From contig CAMEJD010000009.1 in the NCBI GenBank assembly GCA_945919375.1, forward strand, positions 1 to 59,884: 59,884 nucleotides of DNA. The letters are read 5' to 3'. Within the stretch, counting starts at the first letter, position 1, and each line of letters starts with the position of its first letter. This DNA comes from an uncultured Clostridia bacterium (lineage in GTDB: Bacteria > Bacillota > Clostridia > Christensenellales > UBA1242). The notes beneath the pieces were generated by a model. That model saw only the letters and a list, made by a program, of their open reading frames with translations. It had not been told where the DNA came from and did no database searches. The translations under genes were made by a program, and so were the position numbers. Below are positions 27,574 to 38,664 of the stretch, one piece after another.

Positions 27574-27602
27574 TTGACATAGCTTTTGCAAAATGTTAAA
27601 AT
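27574..27602 (+). promoter_or_regulatory. Predicted promoter of dut
   Basis: TTGACA (27574-27579), 17 nt, then TAAAAT (27597-27602) with an extended TGT in front. This is among the best sigma-A-type promoters of the window. Confidence 0.7.
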
Positions 27603-27632
27603 TATATTGTAGGATTAAAAGGAAAAATACTT

Positions 27633-28082
27633 ATGAAAACAGTAAATTTTATTAAGTCAAACAAAGATGCAATAATTCCAGATTATGCACATAAAGGCGA
27701 TGCAGGAATGGATCTTTATTCTTGCGAAGATACAACAATTGAACCTATGGAATGGAAAAAGGTAAACACAGGCCTTATTATGGAACTTCCAAAAGGTACA
27801 GAAGGACAAGTGAGAACAAAAAGTGGCATTGCTTTTAATTATGGCGTTTTTGTTTTAAACACTCCCGGCACTGTTGATGAAAATTATCGTGGCGAAGTTG
27901 GAGTTGTTTTGTTTAACCTTAACAAAACACCATTTGTTATCAAAAAGGGTCAAAAGATTGCACAACTTGTTATAAATGAAATTTGTTATTGCAAAACAAA
28001 AGAAGTTAAAAAAATGTCAGAAACTTCTCGTGGTGAAGGTGGTTTTGGTTCAACAGGTCTTGGCAAAAATAAGAAAATTTAA
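27633..28082 (+). CDS. dut: dUTP diphosphatase (trimeric dUTPase)
   Basis: The enzyme splits dUTP to dUMP and diphosphate, keeping uracil out of DNA and feeding dTMP synthesis. All five motifs are there in order: DAGMDLYS (1), RTKSGIA (2), NTPGTVDENYRGEVGVVLFN (3), GQKIAQLVI (4) and RGEGGFGSTG (5). At 149 residues the length is normal for the homotrimeric class. AGGA lies about 12 bases before ATG 27633. The gene is transcribed alone from its own promoter. Confidence 0.95.
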   Translation: MKTVNFIKSNKDAIIPDYAHKGDAGMDLYSCEDTTIEPMEWKKVNTGLIMELPKGTEGQVRTKSGIAFNYGVFVLNTPGTVDENYRGEVGVVLFNLNKTPFVIKKGQKIAQLVINEICYCKTKEVKKMSETSRGEGGFGSTGLGKNKKI

Positions 28083-28168
28083 GCAAATTTATCCCAAATT
28101 TATATAAATTTGTCAAAATTTTAATCAATTTCTTGGTTTTTGTAGTTCCCATAAAAAACTACAATCTT

Positions 28169-28245
28169 GCGTCTGTAGCTCAGTTGGATAGAGCACGAGT
28201 CTTCGAAATTCGGTGTCGTTGGTTCGAATCCAATCAGACGCACCA
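28169..28245 (+). tRNA. tRNA-Arg (anticodon UCG)
   Basis: It folds into a full cloverleaf: acceptor stem GCGTCTG/CAGACGC, D arm GCTC...GAGC, anticodon stem CGAGT/ATTCG around the loop CTTCGAA, and T arm GTTGG-TTCGAAT-CCAAT. The loop gives anticodon TCG, which reads CGA and probably CGG (arginine). The CCA end is encoded (28243-28245). Confidence 0.96.
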
Positions 28246-28292
28246 AATATTGCAAAATACAAAACATCAATTTTTATTATCAGAGAATAAAT

Positions 28293-28448
28293 ATGTATAA
28301 AACTTAAGTTATTGGCTATACCCCATCGGCAAAAAATATGGCAAAGAAAATTGAATCAAAATGTAATGAGATGGAACAAAACGGATTTTGCTTGATTTCC
28401 ACAACAATAACATTGAGCGCAAAAGCAATTTTAGTCTTTAAAAAATGA
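28293..28448 (+). pseudogene. Probable remnant of a DUF4177-like small protein
   Basis: An ATG at 28293 opens a frame that meets TAA at codon 5 (28305-28307) and then runs on through VIGYTPSAKN, KKIESKCNEMEQNGFCLIS and AKAILVFKK to TGA 28446-28448. The pattern of helix, 'NGFxLIS' strand and terminal 'AILVFKK' strand is like the small DUF4177 family (GWELVSV ... AVLKR). If translated at all, it would start at ATG 28341 and give a 35-residue fragment. A broken gene is the likely reading. Confidence 0.4.
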
Positions 28449-28454
28449 GTAATA

Positions 28455-28486
28455 AAAAATATCTATCAATCTGGTAGATATTTTTT
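28455..28486. terminator. Bidirectional terminator before the RlmM-like gene end
   Basis: The stem AAATATCTA/TAGATATTT has a loop of about nine bases and T-rich sequence on either strand. Confidence 0.65.
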
Positions 28487-28489
28487 CTT

Positions 28490-29491
28490 TTAAAGCGATT
28501 TTGCAACAACCGTTATCTCGCTTCTATTATAAAATAGTTGTCTGGCTGTTATTAGTTTGAACTCCTTTTGCAAAAACAAAAGGTCTTTTTCTATTAAGTT
28601 AAGAGTATAGTTTTTGGGCAGTTTGAATGTCATTATAATCAGTCCATTTGGGTTGAGTTTGTCACGAAACTTGCCCATAAGTTGAATACTTTTTTGGACG
28701 TCCATTTTCATATCATTTACTATAATATCAAACTTTTTGTCGTTATAATGGAAAAAATATTCTTGAATTGTCATTTTTTTGTGTTCAACATTTTTTAATG
28801 TTAAAACCTTTTTGTCCATTTCTGCCGGGTCAATTGCAACCATATTTATTCCAGTTTGGGCAAGGACTTTTGTCCAACCACCTGGGGCGGAGCCAAAATC
28901 AACCCCGTTTTTTAGATTTGATGTGTCTATATCAAAAACATCAAGTGCTTCTTTCATTTTAAATTCGGCACGACATACAAAATCTTCGTTTTCTGCATAA
29001 TGTGGAATACCACCCTTGAACTTGCTAAGATTATTTTCAACACTATCAACACCACAGTAAATATCTTGATTATCTATAAAAATGGAAACAACTTGCTCAC
29101 AATTTTTTACATCTAAAGTAAAACCTTGTTCACAAATTTTTGTTGATAGTTCTGTTAAAATTTGGTTTGTATCTAAATTGATATCGGTATTATGCCTTAG
29201 TTGAATGCTAAAAGTTTTTGACCTGTTAAGTTTGTTTTTTGCCAAACTTATCACCTTGTATTTCCAATTTGAATAATAGGTCAACACTAAATCTACCTTG
29301 CAAATATGTCTTATAAAAATAATTGGTTTGTTATATATAAAATGTGCATATTCTTTTGAGTTCCCATTAGTTTCAGCAAGTCCTATGCCACCATTAAGCC
29401 ATTTTAACATTTTAAAATTTGGGTCTTTTTGCTCAAATTCTTCCAACATAATATTGCTTGACAATTCGTCGCAAGTAAAAATAAATCTCAT
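28490..29491 (-). CDS. RlmM/FtsJ-like RNA 2'-O-methyltransferase with THUMP-like N-terminus
   Basis: ATG 29491 is preferred because GGAG lies six bases before it; ATG 29503 contains that site in its second codon. The C-terminal half is a Rossmann methyltransferase: SAM motif I VDFGSAPGGWTKVLA, then MVAIDPAEMD, and IIVNDMK. The catalytic Lys-Asp-Lys-Glu set of FtsJ-type enzymes can be placed on EFKMKEAL, NDM, FKLPKN and SEITVV. The N-terminal half fits a THUMP or ferredoxin-like RNA-binding domain. RlmM methylates C2498 of 23S rRNA in gammaproteobacteria; the target here is likely rRNA but not proven. Length 333. Confidence 0.8.
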   Translation of the reverse strand: MRFIFTCDELSSNIMLEEFEQKDPNFKMLKWLNGGIGLAETNGNSKEYAHFIYNKPIIFIRHICKVDLVLTYYSNWKYKVISLAKNKLNRSKTFSIQLRHNTDINLDTNQILTELSTKICEQGFTLDVKNCEQVVSIFIDNQDIYCGVDSVENNLSKFKGGIPHYAENEDFVCRAEFKMKEALDVFDIDTSNLKNGVDFGSAPGGWTKVLAQTGINMVAIDPAEMDKKVLTLKNVEHKKMTIQEYFFHYNDKKFDIIVNDMKMDVQKSIQLMGKFRDKLNPNGLIIMTFKLPKNYTLNLIEKDLLFLQKEFKLITARQLFYNRSEITVVAKSL

Positions 29492-29628
29492 AAAATTCTC
29501 CATGTAGAGTTTAGCATTTTATGGTAATTTTTCAAATAGATTTTTTATATTAAGTTTTAATTTTCTTTTTATTAGATTTATACAACATAAAAATATTTCA
29601 AAAATTAAGCCAAATATCAATCTTTTGT

Positions 29629-29657
29629 TTGTCGAATTTTTTAATATAGTGTATAAT
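29629..29657 (+). promoter_or_regulatory. Predicted promoter of the MscS-like gene
   Basis: TTGTCG (29629-29634), 17 nt, then TATAAT (29652-29657). The transcript would start about 19 nt before ATG 29683. Confidence 0.6.
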
Positions 29658-29682
29658 TATTACGTAATAAAAGGAGAATTTT

Positions 29683-30696
29683 ATGGATTGGGCAGGTATT
29701 TGGGAATCAATCAAAAACTTTTTTACCAATAACTACATTGGAATAATAAAGTTCTTTGCAGTTCTTGTTTTGGGAATTATTCTTATAAAGTTATTTCTTA
29801 ATATTGTAAAGCGAATTATGAGTAGGACTAAAATGGAAAAAGTTACACAAAGTTTTTTGTATGGCATACTTAAATTTTGTTTGTATTTACTTTTGATTTT
29901 AACTTTATTGAGTACATTAGGAATTTCTATTTCTGGAATAATAACTGCGTTAAGCGCTCTTGTCCTTGCAATTGGTATGGCGCTTCAGAGCAACATTTCC
30001 AACCTTGCAAATGGCATTGTAATTATTTCAACGCATATGTTTAAAAAAGGTGATTACATTAGCGTTGACGGTGTTGAAGGAAGCATATATGATATTAACT
30101 TTTTGTTTACAACAATAATGACTACCGACAATAAAAAAATAACAATTCCAAACTCAACAATTGTAAATAATGCCGTAACCAACTTTGGTGCAAACGCAAC
30201 AAGAAGAGTTAATTTTTCTTTTGGTGTTGCATATGAAAGTGATGTTGAAAAGGTAAAGAAAATAATTATTGATGTTATGAAGAGTAATGGAAAAGTTAGA
30301 CTTGACAAAGAACTATTTTGTAGATTAAAAGAATTAAACAGTAATAGTATTGACTTTTTTGCTTACTGCTGGGTAGACAATGAAGATTATTGGGATGTTT
30401 ACTATTATGTTATGGAAAATGTTTTTAACGAGTTTAAAAGAAACAACATATCCATTCCATACAACCAACTTGAAATTAGAGAAAGAACTGACAACCCAAT
30501 TATGCCTGTTGAAAATGACGGTTTGCCACAAAGAGTTGAAAAAGAAAGAGTTGAAAAAAAGCATATATTTGACCTTGAAAATGATGACCTAATGACAATT
30601 TTTAAAACCGGCAAAAATAAAAAACCAAAGAAAGATAATTCAAAAACAAAAAAAGTAAAAACAGATTCTGCAAAAGAAAAAGTAAATAAAAAATAG
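29683..30696 (+). CDS. MscS-family mechanosensitive channel
   Basis: Small-conductance channels of this family open under membrane tension and release solutes in osmotic downshock. Three membrane segments are visible (about residues 17-42, 60-80 and 85-115). The pore-lining helix reads ALVLAIGMALQSNISNLANGIVI, with the Gly/Ala pattern of MscS TM3, followed by the beta domain (KKGDYISVDGVEGSIYDI, TIPNSTIVNNAVTNF). The cytoplasmic C-terminus ends in a Lys-rich tail of about 35 residues (KNKKPKKDNSKTKKVK) that is not part of the usual fold. AAAGGAG precedes the ATG. Length 337. Confidence 0.93.
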   Translation: MDWAGIWESIKNFFTNNYIGIIKFFAVLVLGIILIKLFLNIVKRIMSRTKMEKVTQSFLYGILKFCLYLLLILTLLSTLGISISGIITALSALVLAIGMALQSNISNLANGIVIISTHMFKKGDYISVDGVEGSIYDINFLFTTIMTTDNKKITIPNSTIVNNAVTNFGANATRRVNFSFGVAYESDVEKVKKIIIDVMKSNGKVRLDKELFCRLKELNSNSIDFFAYCWVDNEDYWDVYYYVMENVFNEFKRNNISIPYNQLEIRERTDNPIMPVENDGLPQRVEKERVEKKHIFDLENDDLMTIFKTGKNKKPKKDNSKTKKVKTDSAKEKVNKK

Positions 30697-30699
30697 CAA

Positions 30700-30732
30700 A
30701 AAAAATATGCAACATGTGTTGCATATTTTTTA
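30700..30732. terminator. Bidirectional terminator between convergent genes
   Basis: The stem AAAATATGCAAC/GTTGCATATTTT has a four-base loop with A and T runs outside it. Confidence 0.85.
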
Positions 30733-31209
30733 TTGACCATAATTTGAATCTTTTTGTTTGTACATCTTATCCACAAATGCATCCAGATTTTTCAAGAACT
30801 CTTGTTTGTCTTGTTTTATTTTTGATAAATTTTCTTTTGCAAAATCCAAGAAATAACTATCCAAACTTGCTTGTTTTGAAATATCCATATTAACATAATC
30901 CCTTGCTCTATTAAACAAAAATTGATGTTTGTTTATTTCACTTTTTAAAGTAGTTTCTTGAAATCTCGTCAACAAATTTTGATAAATTAGTTCATTTGGT
31001 TTTTTGCCGTCACTCATCTTTATTTTGTGATAAACAACAAAACAAAATGCGGAAATATTTAAAAATAGATTTCTCTCTGCAGGTGTATATATTTTTTCAA
31101 AGCATGGAACTTTTGTGCCTATAAAAGAAACCTTTACACTTTTTTTATTGTTTATAATCTCAAAATTGATATATTTGCCTATATCGTAAACTTGTTTTAA
31201 TGTTAACAT
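30730..31209 (-). CDS. Hypothetical protein, 159 residues
   Basis: A soluble protein without signal or membrane segment: a beta-rich N-terminal third (FEIINNKKSVKVSFIGTKVP) and helical remainder. AAAGGAG stands before ATG 31209. It follows the 31255 gene on the same strand, but a hairpin lies between them. The family is not recognised. Confidence 0.75.
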   Translation of the reverse strand: MLTLKQVYDIGKYINFEIINNKKSVKVSFIGTKVPCFEKIYTPAERNLFLNISAFCFVVYHKIKMSDGKKPNELIYQNLLTRFQETTLKSEINKHQFLFNRARDYVNMDISKQASLDSYFLDFAKENLSKIKQDKQEFLKNLDAFVDKMYKQKDSNYGQ

Positions 31210-31230
31210 AATTTTTCTCCTTTTGGTTAG

Positions 31231-31250
31231 AAAAAGCGAGTTAAACTCGC
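31231..31250 (-). terminator. Terminator between the 31255 and 30730 genes
   Basis: The stem GCGAG/CTCGC with a five-base loop is followed by five T on the minus strand. It starts only five bases after the stop codon of the upstream gene, so some read-through to the next gene is plausible. Confidence 0.75.
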
Positions 31251-31254
31251 CCTT

Positions 31255-31737
31255 TTACATTGATAAGTCGTTATCATTTTTGTATTGTTCTTGTATTTGT
31301 GTTTTTTGCTTTTTGTTGTTTGAAATCACTGGTTGTTTGCCATATAAGATAAATTCTTTATATTCGGCAAGTTCTATCTCTTGTTCCTTTATTAAAGAAC
31401 TTTTTTCTTTTTTTAGTTCTTCAATTTTTGCATTGCAAGTTCCTATATTAAATTGCACATCTTTTGCAATTTTTTTATGTTTTCCACTAAATGCACTAAA
31501 TGCATATCCAGAAATTGCTCCAACACCAAGAACACAAAGCCCTGCGATAAGATTTAGAAAGAGTAAGAAAAATCCGCATGTCGCTGTAAGCATTCCCGCT
31601 CCGCTCAACCATTCAAAAATGTATCTCTTTTTATTTCCTTCATTTTGAATGTTGACATAATCTTTTCTTTGTTGCTCCAATTTATAAATCTCGTCATCGA
31701 TTTTGCTCAATCTTTCATCGATTGATTTTTTTACCAT
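31255..31737 (-). CDS. Coiled-coil membrane protein of unknown function
   Basis: The 160 residues show an N-terminal coiled coil (about 5-30, DERLSKIDDEIYKLEQQRKD), two hydrophobic segments (about 44-82) and a second long coiled coil (about 92-125, AKIEELKKEKSSLIKEQE), ending in a polar tail. The order coil, hairpin membrane segment, coil suggests both ends face the cytoplasm. Function unknown. Confidence 0.78.
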   Translation of the reverse strand: MVKKSIDERLSKIDDEIYKLEQQRKDYVNIQNEGNKKRYIFEWLSGAGMLTATCGFFLLFLNLIAGLCVLGVGAISGYAFSAFSGKHKKIAKDVQFNIGTCNAKIEELKKEKSSLIKEQEIELAEYKEFILYGKQPVISNNKKQKTQIQEQYKNDNDLSM

Positions 31738-31760
31738 TTTTTAACCCCTTTTGTGAATAT

Positions 31761-31789
31761 ATTATATTGCCAAAACAAGATTATGTCAA
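31761..31789 (-). promoter_or_regulatory. Predicted promoter of the 31255 gene
   Basis: Consensus TTGACA (31784-31789), 17 nt, consensus TATAAT (31761-31766). Its -35 starts three bases after the tilS stop codon. The leader would be about 17 nt. Confidence 0.75.
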
Positions 31790-31792
31790 TAA

Positions 31793-33121
31793 TCAATTTG
31801 TGGTAACTTTGTATATTCTCTTTGAATTTTCATCAACTTTTATCTTGCTTGAGATTGCAACATTTGCAATTATGTATACTTCGTTATCCGATGCTAAAAC
31901 AGGCAAAACACTTCTCATTCTTTGTGGATATTTTATATCAATTAGATAGTCTTTTAATTTTTTTGTTCCGCCACCAAATTTTGAAAACACATCGCCATTT
32001 TGTCTAAATCTCCAAACTGCATCTTTTGGCAATTTGTCTGGGTCATAAAATAGTGCATTTTGGTCATTGTCAAGTGCATCAACTTTTTTTGTTGTAATTC
32101 TGCCAAATCCATCAACAGCAAATGTTCCAAGTTTGTGTTTTTCGTACAAATGTGGCACTTCTTTTTGTTTGGAAAGTATCGTCAAATAGTCATATTCCTT
32201 ATATACACTTACTTTTAGTGGAAGTTCCAACCTTTTCCCATTTTGTCCGCTTTGAACGAAGTCCAAAATCATATCAATATGTTTGTTTTCTATGTCCTTG
32301 TTTATACCAATACTATGCAATGCCTTGTATAAAAGCCTTGAAGTAATTGGCTTTGGATATACAAAATATGAAAGTGGAACTTTTACTTCTTTTTCACCGA
32401 TAATCAAAGAATCTTTTGGGACTTGACTTTGAATATACTCATCATCTTGACTTGCCAACAGCCCAAAATTTGTTATTGCATTGATTGCATTTGGCCACCT
32501 TTTTTGAATAAGTGGCAAGACTTCATTACGAATAAAATTTCTGTTATACTCATTTTCAAAATTACTTTCGTCTTGAACAAAAGGAATTTCATTCTCTTGT
32601 ATGTATTTTTCAATTTGTTCTCTGCTTGTTTCAAGCATTGGTCTTATGTATTTGTTGTCACGAATAACACTCATACCCTTAAGTCCAGTGACTCCGCTTC
32701 CACGAAATAGGTGCATAAGTATTGTTTCTGCTTGGTCAAACTTGTGATGTGCAAGAGCAATTTTATCAACTATATGTTCGTTAAGCAATTTTTCAAAGAC
32801 CAAAAATCTACCTTCTCTTGCCCCACTTTCAAGTGAAATTCCTTTTTGCTTTGAAAGAGTTATGCTATCAATTTTAAATTTGCAAACTCTTATACCATTT
32901 TTATTGCAAAAGTCCTCAACAAATTTCACTTCGCCTTTGCTTGCTTCTCTTATTGAATGGTCAATTGTGATGGCAATTACATCAAAGCCATAGTCAAATT
33001 TTATTTCGTTTAGATAGTTTAGTAGTGCCATACTATCTTTGCCACCACTAACACCAACACCAATCGTTTCTCCTTTTTTAATTAAATTATATTTTTCAAT
33101 GAGTTTTTTTATATTTTCCAT
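31793..33121 (-). CDS. tilS: tRNA(Ile)-lysidine synthetase TilS
   Basis: The enzyme attaches lysine to C34 of the tRNA-Ile with anticodon CAU so that it reads AUA; it is normally essential. The PP-loop ATP motif GVSGGKDSMALL lies at residues 23-34, with the N-type ATPase core (ALAHHKFDQAETILMHLFRGSG) and LKGM after it, then the C-terminal TilS_C domain (DAVWRFRQNGDVFSKFGGG). Length 442 is normal. In many Bacillota tilS stands beside ftsH; here the two are 11 kb apart. Confidence 0.93.
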   Translation of the reverse strand: MENIKKLIEKYNLIKKGETIGVGVSGGKDSMALLNYLNEIKFDYGFDVIAITIDHSIREASKGEVKFVEDFCNKNGIRVCKFKIDSITLSKQKGISLESGAREGRFLVFEKLLNEHIVDKIALAHHKFDQAETILMHLFRGSGVTGLKGMSVIRDNKYIRPMLETSREQIEKYIQENEIPFVQDESNFENEYNRNFIRNEVLPLIQKRWPNAINAITNFGLLASQDDEYIQSQVPKDSLIIGEKEVKVPLSYFVYPKPITSRLLYKALHSIGINKDIENKHIDMILDFVQSGQNGKRLELPLKVSVYKEYDYLTILSKQKEVPHLYEKHKLGTFAVDGFGRITTKKVDALDNDQNALFYDPDKLPKDAVWRFRQNGDVFSKFGGGTKKLKDYLIDIKYPQRMRSVLPVLASDNEVYIIANVAISSKIKVDENSKRIYKVTTN

Positions 33122-33275
33122 AATTTTTTCCTTACAATATTTTACATTATGAAATATTATAAATCAATTATAATTTTACAAAAAATATATAATAAATTGG
33201 CAAAATTATTGTTTTTTTAGTATTTTTTGTTGTTTTTTTATAATATTTAAAATATATTTGTATTTTTTTGTAAAT

Positions 33276-33309
33276 AAAAATCCACTAACATTTTTATTAG
33301 TGGATTTTT
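33276..33309 (-). terminator. Terminator after the gyrB-gyrA-33313 operon
   Basis: A 13-bp stem AAAAATCCACTAA/TTAGTGGATTTTT with a T-rich 3' side on the minus strand. Confidence 0.85.
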
Positions 33310-33312
33310 ATT

Positions 33313-33624
33313 TTAGTCTATTTGGTTTATATCACTTGCTTTTTCTTGTGATTCTTTTTCTTTTGCTCTTTTGTCTAACTCTTGTTGAACTTCTTGTTTA
33401 ATTATATTAGGATTTTTTTCATGTGAATATAATGCATACATTACACCCAAAAGAGCACAACAAATCAAAAAGCCAACACCAACAGCAATTGTTCCCCAAA
33501 TTCTTATGCTTGTTGAACCATTTGATAACATTGCATTTGCACATATAATCAAAACTGCAACGCAAGCAACCGCCATAATGGCAAACAAAATTGATAATGT
33601 TAAATATAATGTTTTTTTCTTCAT
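33313..33624 (-). CDS. Small membrane protein downstream of gyrA
   Basis: The 103 residues have two membrane segments (about 5-32 and 42-68) and a charged, coiled-coil-like C-terminus (QEVQQELDKRAKEKES). AAAGGAG lies before ATG 33624, 40 nt after gyrA, with no terminator between, so it is probably cotranscribed with the gyrase genes. Function unknown. Confidence 0.78.
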   Translation of the reverse strand: MKKKTLYLTLSILFAIMAVACVAVLIICANAMLSNGSTSIRIWGTIAVGVGFLICCALLGVMYALYSHEKNPNIIKQEVQQELDKRAKEKESQEKASDINQID

Positions 33625-33663
33625 AATAATTCTCCTTTTTTATTTTTTACTTTTTATTTGATT

Positions 33664-36213
33664 TTATTCTTGAGTGTTATTATCCAAATTTTCATTATTT
33701 CGTTCAGCATTCTCAATGTTTTCTTCAATCACTTCGTCAACGCTTTCTTGATGCTCTTCTTCGTGTTCATTTACTGCCATACTTACAACCTTTGCACCCT
33801 CTCTCAACTTCATAATCTTTACACCTTGAGAGTTCCTTCCAATAAGGCTAATATCTTTTACCGGTGTTCTTATTATTACTCCATTATCAGCAACAATAAT
33901 AACATCTTGGTCAATCCCTACTTGTTTTAAAACTGCAAGTTTGCCGGTTTTTTCATTAAATATGCCAGCTTTGACACCTTTTGCACCACGAGATGTCAAC
34001 CTAAAGTCGTCAACATGATTTCTTTTTCCATAACCTTTTTCACTTACTGTTATAATTTCGGCATCATTTTCACCTTTCTTTATAACTGTCATTGCAACAA
34101 CACATTCGCCGTCTGCAAGATTTATTGATTTAACACCTTGGGCTGTTCTTCCCATTGTTCTTACTTTTTGTTCGTTAAATCTTGCACATTTGCCATCACT
34201 TGATGCAATTAAGATTTCATCATCACCTGTCGATGTCATAATGCCAATAAGTTCGTCACCTTCGTTTAGGCTAATTGCAATTTTACCATTTTTACGTATG
34301 TTCGCAAATTCAATAAGTTTTGTTTTTTTGATAAGCCCTTGTTTTGTTGCCATAACAAGATTGCTTGTTGTATCCTCGGTTAATGAAATGATTGTATTAA
34401 CTTTTTCGCCACTTTCAAGTGGAAGAAGGTTAATCATTGCCCTTCCTTTTGCTTGTCTTTGTGCTTCTGGAATTTCATAAGTCTTTAATGTGTATACCTT
34501 TCCAAAGTTTGTAAAGAACAATAGGTCGTCATGTGTGTTTGCAACAAATATATCTTCAACAAAATCTTCTTCTTTTGTTCTGTGAGCACTTATTCCAATA
34601 CCGCCACGTTTTTGTGTTCTATATTCATCAAGACTCATTCTCTTGATGTATCCTTGGTGCGTTTTTGAAATAACAACATCTTCCTTTTTGATTAAATCTG
34701 CAATGTTAATATCGCCAAGGTCGTGACTTATTTCTGTTCTTCTTTCATCACCGAACTTGTTCTTTATGTCTTCCAAATTATTTTTTATGATTAAAAGAAC
34801 TTTTGCTTCGCTTGCCAAGATTGAGTTAAGTTCTTCAATAAGATTTTCAAGTTCCTTGTATTCTTCATTAAGTTTTTCAACTTCCAAACTTGTAAGTTTG
34901 CTTAACTTCATCTCCAAAATTGCATTTGCTTGAATATCGTCAAGTTCAAAGTTTTGAATAAGTTTTGTTTTTGCATCGTCTTTGTCATCTGCTTCTTTTA
35001 TAATCTTGATAACTTCATCAATATGTGCAAGTGCGATAACAAGACCTTGAACAATATGCATTCTTTCTTCGGCTTTTTTTAGGTCAAATTTTGTTTTTCT
35101 TATCAAAACATCTTTTTGGTGTTCAAGATAATAATACAATACTTCTTTTAAGTTAAGAACTTTTGGTTCACGATTAACAAGTGCAAGCATAATAATACCT
35201 TCACTTTGTTGGAGCATTGTCTTTTTGTAAAGCATATTAAGAACAACTTGAGCATTTGCATCTTTCTTTATGTCAACAACAACTCTAAGTCCATCTCTGT
35301 CACTTTCTTCTTTTATGTCGCTTATGCCTTCTATCTTTTTATCTTTTACAAGGTCAGCCATTTGCATAATAAAGCGTGCTTTGTTTACACCATAAGGCAA
35401 TTCAGAAATAACAATCCTAAATCTACCATTTTCAGTTTCTTCAATTTCGGCTTTACCACGAACAATTATGCTCCCACGACCTGTTGTATAGGCTTGGCGA
35501 ATTGCATTCCTTCCCATAATAATTCCACCGGTTGGAAAATCCGGAGCTGGAATGTAATTCATAAGTTCATCAACAGTTATATCTGGGTTGTCAATAAGTG
35601 CTTCAACGCCATTTATTACTTCAGTTAGGTTATGTGGTGGAATATTTGTTGCCATACCAACGGCAATACCATCTGCACCATTTACAAGCAAGTTAGGAAA
35701 TTTGCAAGGCAAAACTCTTGGTTGCATAAGTGTATCATCAAAGTTTGGATACATATCAACAGTTTCTTTGTCAATATCTTCAAGCATATATTCACTAATT
35801 TTGCTTAATCTTGCTTCTGTGTAACGCATTGCGGCAGGGCTATCACCATCAATTGAACCAAAGTTCCCATGACCATCAACAAGTGGATATCTTATTGAAA
35901 AGTCTTGGGCAAGACGAACCAATGCATCATAAACACTGCTATCGCCATGTGGGTGATATTTACCCATAACTTCGCCGACAATTCTTGCACATTTTTTGTA
36001 TGGCTTGTCACTAAAATTCCCAAGTTCGCCCATAGAGTAAAGAATTCTTCTATGAACAGGTTTAAGTCCATCTCTTACATCAGGAATGGCACGAGATACG
36101 TTTACTGCCATCGCATAAGAAATAAACGATTTTTTTAATTCATCAGTTGCTTCAACTTGCATAACTTTTGTGTTTGCAAACAACTCATGAAGTTCTTTTT
36201 TCTTTTCTTCCAT
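33664..36213 (-). CDS. gyrA: DNA gyrase subunit A
   Basis: Gyrase A cuts and rejoins DNA while gyrase B supplies ATP energy, adding negative supercoils. ATG 36213 follows AAAGGTG at five bases; a GTG at 36228 is upstream of that site. The cleavage domain shows [11 protein letters not shown] and the catalytic-tyrosine motif [10 protein letters not shown]. In the quinolone region [17 protein letters not shown] the residues matching E. coli Ser83 and Asp87 are Ser and Asp, the sensitive form. The GyrA box QKRGGIGI and the six-bladed C-terminal domain mark gyrase rather than topoisomerase IV. The tail is acidic. Length 849. Confidence 0.96.
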   Translation of the reverse strand: MEEKKKELHELFANTKVMQVEATDELKKSFISYAMAVNVSRAIPDVRDGLKPVHRRILYSMGELGNFSDKPYKKCARIVGEVMGKYHPHGDSSVYDALVRLAQDFSIRYPLVDGHGNFGSIDGDSPAAMRYTEARLSKISEYMLEDIDKETVDMYPNFDDTLMQPRVLPCKFPNLLVNGADGIAVGMATNIPPHNLTEVINGVEALIDNPDITVDELMNYIPAPDFPTGGIIMGRNAIRQAYTTGRGSIIVRGKAEIEETENGRFRIVISELPYGVNKARFIMQMADLVKDKKIEGISDIKEESDRDGLRVVVDIKKDANAQVVLNMLYKKTMLQQSEGIIMLALVNREPKVLNLKEVLYYYLEHQKDVLIRKTKFDLKKAEERMHIVQGLVIALAHIDEVIKIIKEADDKDDAKTKLIQNFELDDIQANAILEMKLSKLTSLEVEKLNEEYKELENLIEELNSILASEAKVLLIIKNNLEDIKNKFGDERRTEISHDLGDINIADLIKKEDVVISKTHQGYIKRMSLDEYRTQKRGGIGISAHRTKEEDFVEDIFVANTHDDLLFFTNFGKVYTLKTYEIPEAQRQAKGRAMINLLPLESGEKVNTIISLTEDTTSNLVMATKQGLIKKTKLIEFANIRKNGKIAISLNEGDELIGIMTSTGDDEILIASSDGKCARFNEQKVRTMGRTAQGVKSINLADGECVVAMTVIKKGENDAEIITVSEKGYGKRNHVDDFRLTSRGAKGVKAGIFNEKTGKLAVLKQVGIDQDVIIVADNGVIIRTPVKDISLIGRNSQGVKIMKLREGAKVVSMAVNEHEEEHQESVDEVIEENIENAERNNENLDNNTQE

Positions 36214-36238
36214 ATTTTCACCTTTCACTTAATTTTTA

Positions 36239-38170
<1,932 letters not shown>

Positions 38171-38236
38171 CTAATTATAAATTTTGCAAATATAATTTGA
38201 TATATATCTTTATAGCAATATATATAAATATATACT

Positions 38237-38258
38237 TATAGTATTATAACATACTATA
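38237..38258 (-). promoter_or_regulatory. Palindrome over a possible gyrB -10 element
   Basis: The inverted repeat TATAGTAT/ATACTATA (38237-38244 with 38251-38258) surrounds TATAAT on the minus strand (38243-38248). It could be an operator. The region is extremely AT-rich, so chance is also possible, and no good -35 is seen. Confidence 0.3.
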
Positions 38259-38331
38259 GTTTATAAATAAAGTAAAAAGTTAAAATTTATGGCAAAAAAC
38301 AAATGTAAAGATATACAGTTTTTATCAACTA

Positions 38332-38360
38332 TTGCAGACCCAAATGGTTTGTGGTAAAAT
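38332..38360 (+). promoter_or_regulatory. Predicted promoter of the 38382 gene
   Basis: TTGCAG (38332-38337), 17 nt, TAAAAT (38355-38360). The leader would be about 15 nt. Confidence 0.55.
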
Positions 38361-38381
38361 ATGCCAACAAAGGATAGATGT

Positions 38382-38576
38382 ATGGATAACCAAGATTTAA
38401 GGTTTATTAATTTTTTGGTTTATGATTATTGTTTAAAAAATGTCAATATGCCAAAAATCAAAAATGTAGGCGAACACTTTTTGGAAGCGTTATTAGCAGA
38501 AGCACAATTAAATGTGCCAAACCTAAAAAGAATCAACTTTAAAGATGAAATTGATTGCTATAGGCTAAAAAATTGA
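38382..38576 (+). CDS. Small orphan protein, 64 residues
   Basis: It starts at ATG 38382, six bases after AAAGGAT; an in-frame ATG at 38361 falls at the promoter's likely start point. The product is soluble and helical (FINFLVYDYCLKN, EHFLEALLAEAQ). A promoter before it and a terminator after it support a real gene. The family is not recognised. Confidence 0.65.
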   Translation: MDNQDLRFINFLVYDYCLKNVNMPKIKNVGEHFLEALLAEAQLNVPNLKRINFKDEIDCYRLKN

Positions 38577-38626
38577 AGAAATTTACAAATTAGGCAAAAA
38601 CACAAAAAACAAAGACTATTTACTTT

Positions 38627-38664
38627 AAAAAAAGCTTCGAAGTAAACTTCGAAGTCTTTTTTAT
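38627..38664. terminator. Bidirectional terminator with nested palindromes
   Basis: Each arm is itself the palindrome CTTCGAAG; together they form an 8-10 bp stem with a four-base loop, with A and T runs outside. It separates convergent genes. Confidence 0.85.

Noticed and set aside
30054..30782. Minus-strand frames opposite the MscS-like gene
   Set aside because: They lie opposite a well-conserved gene and lack start signals.
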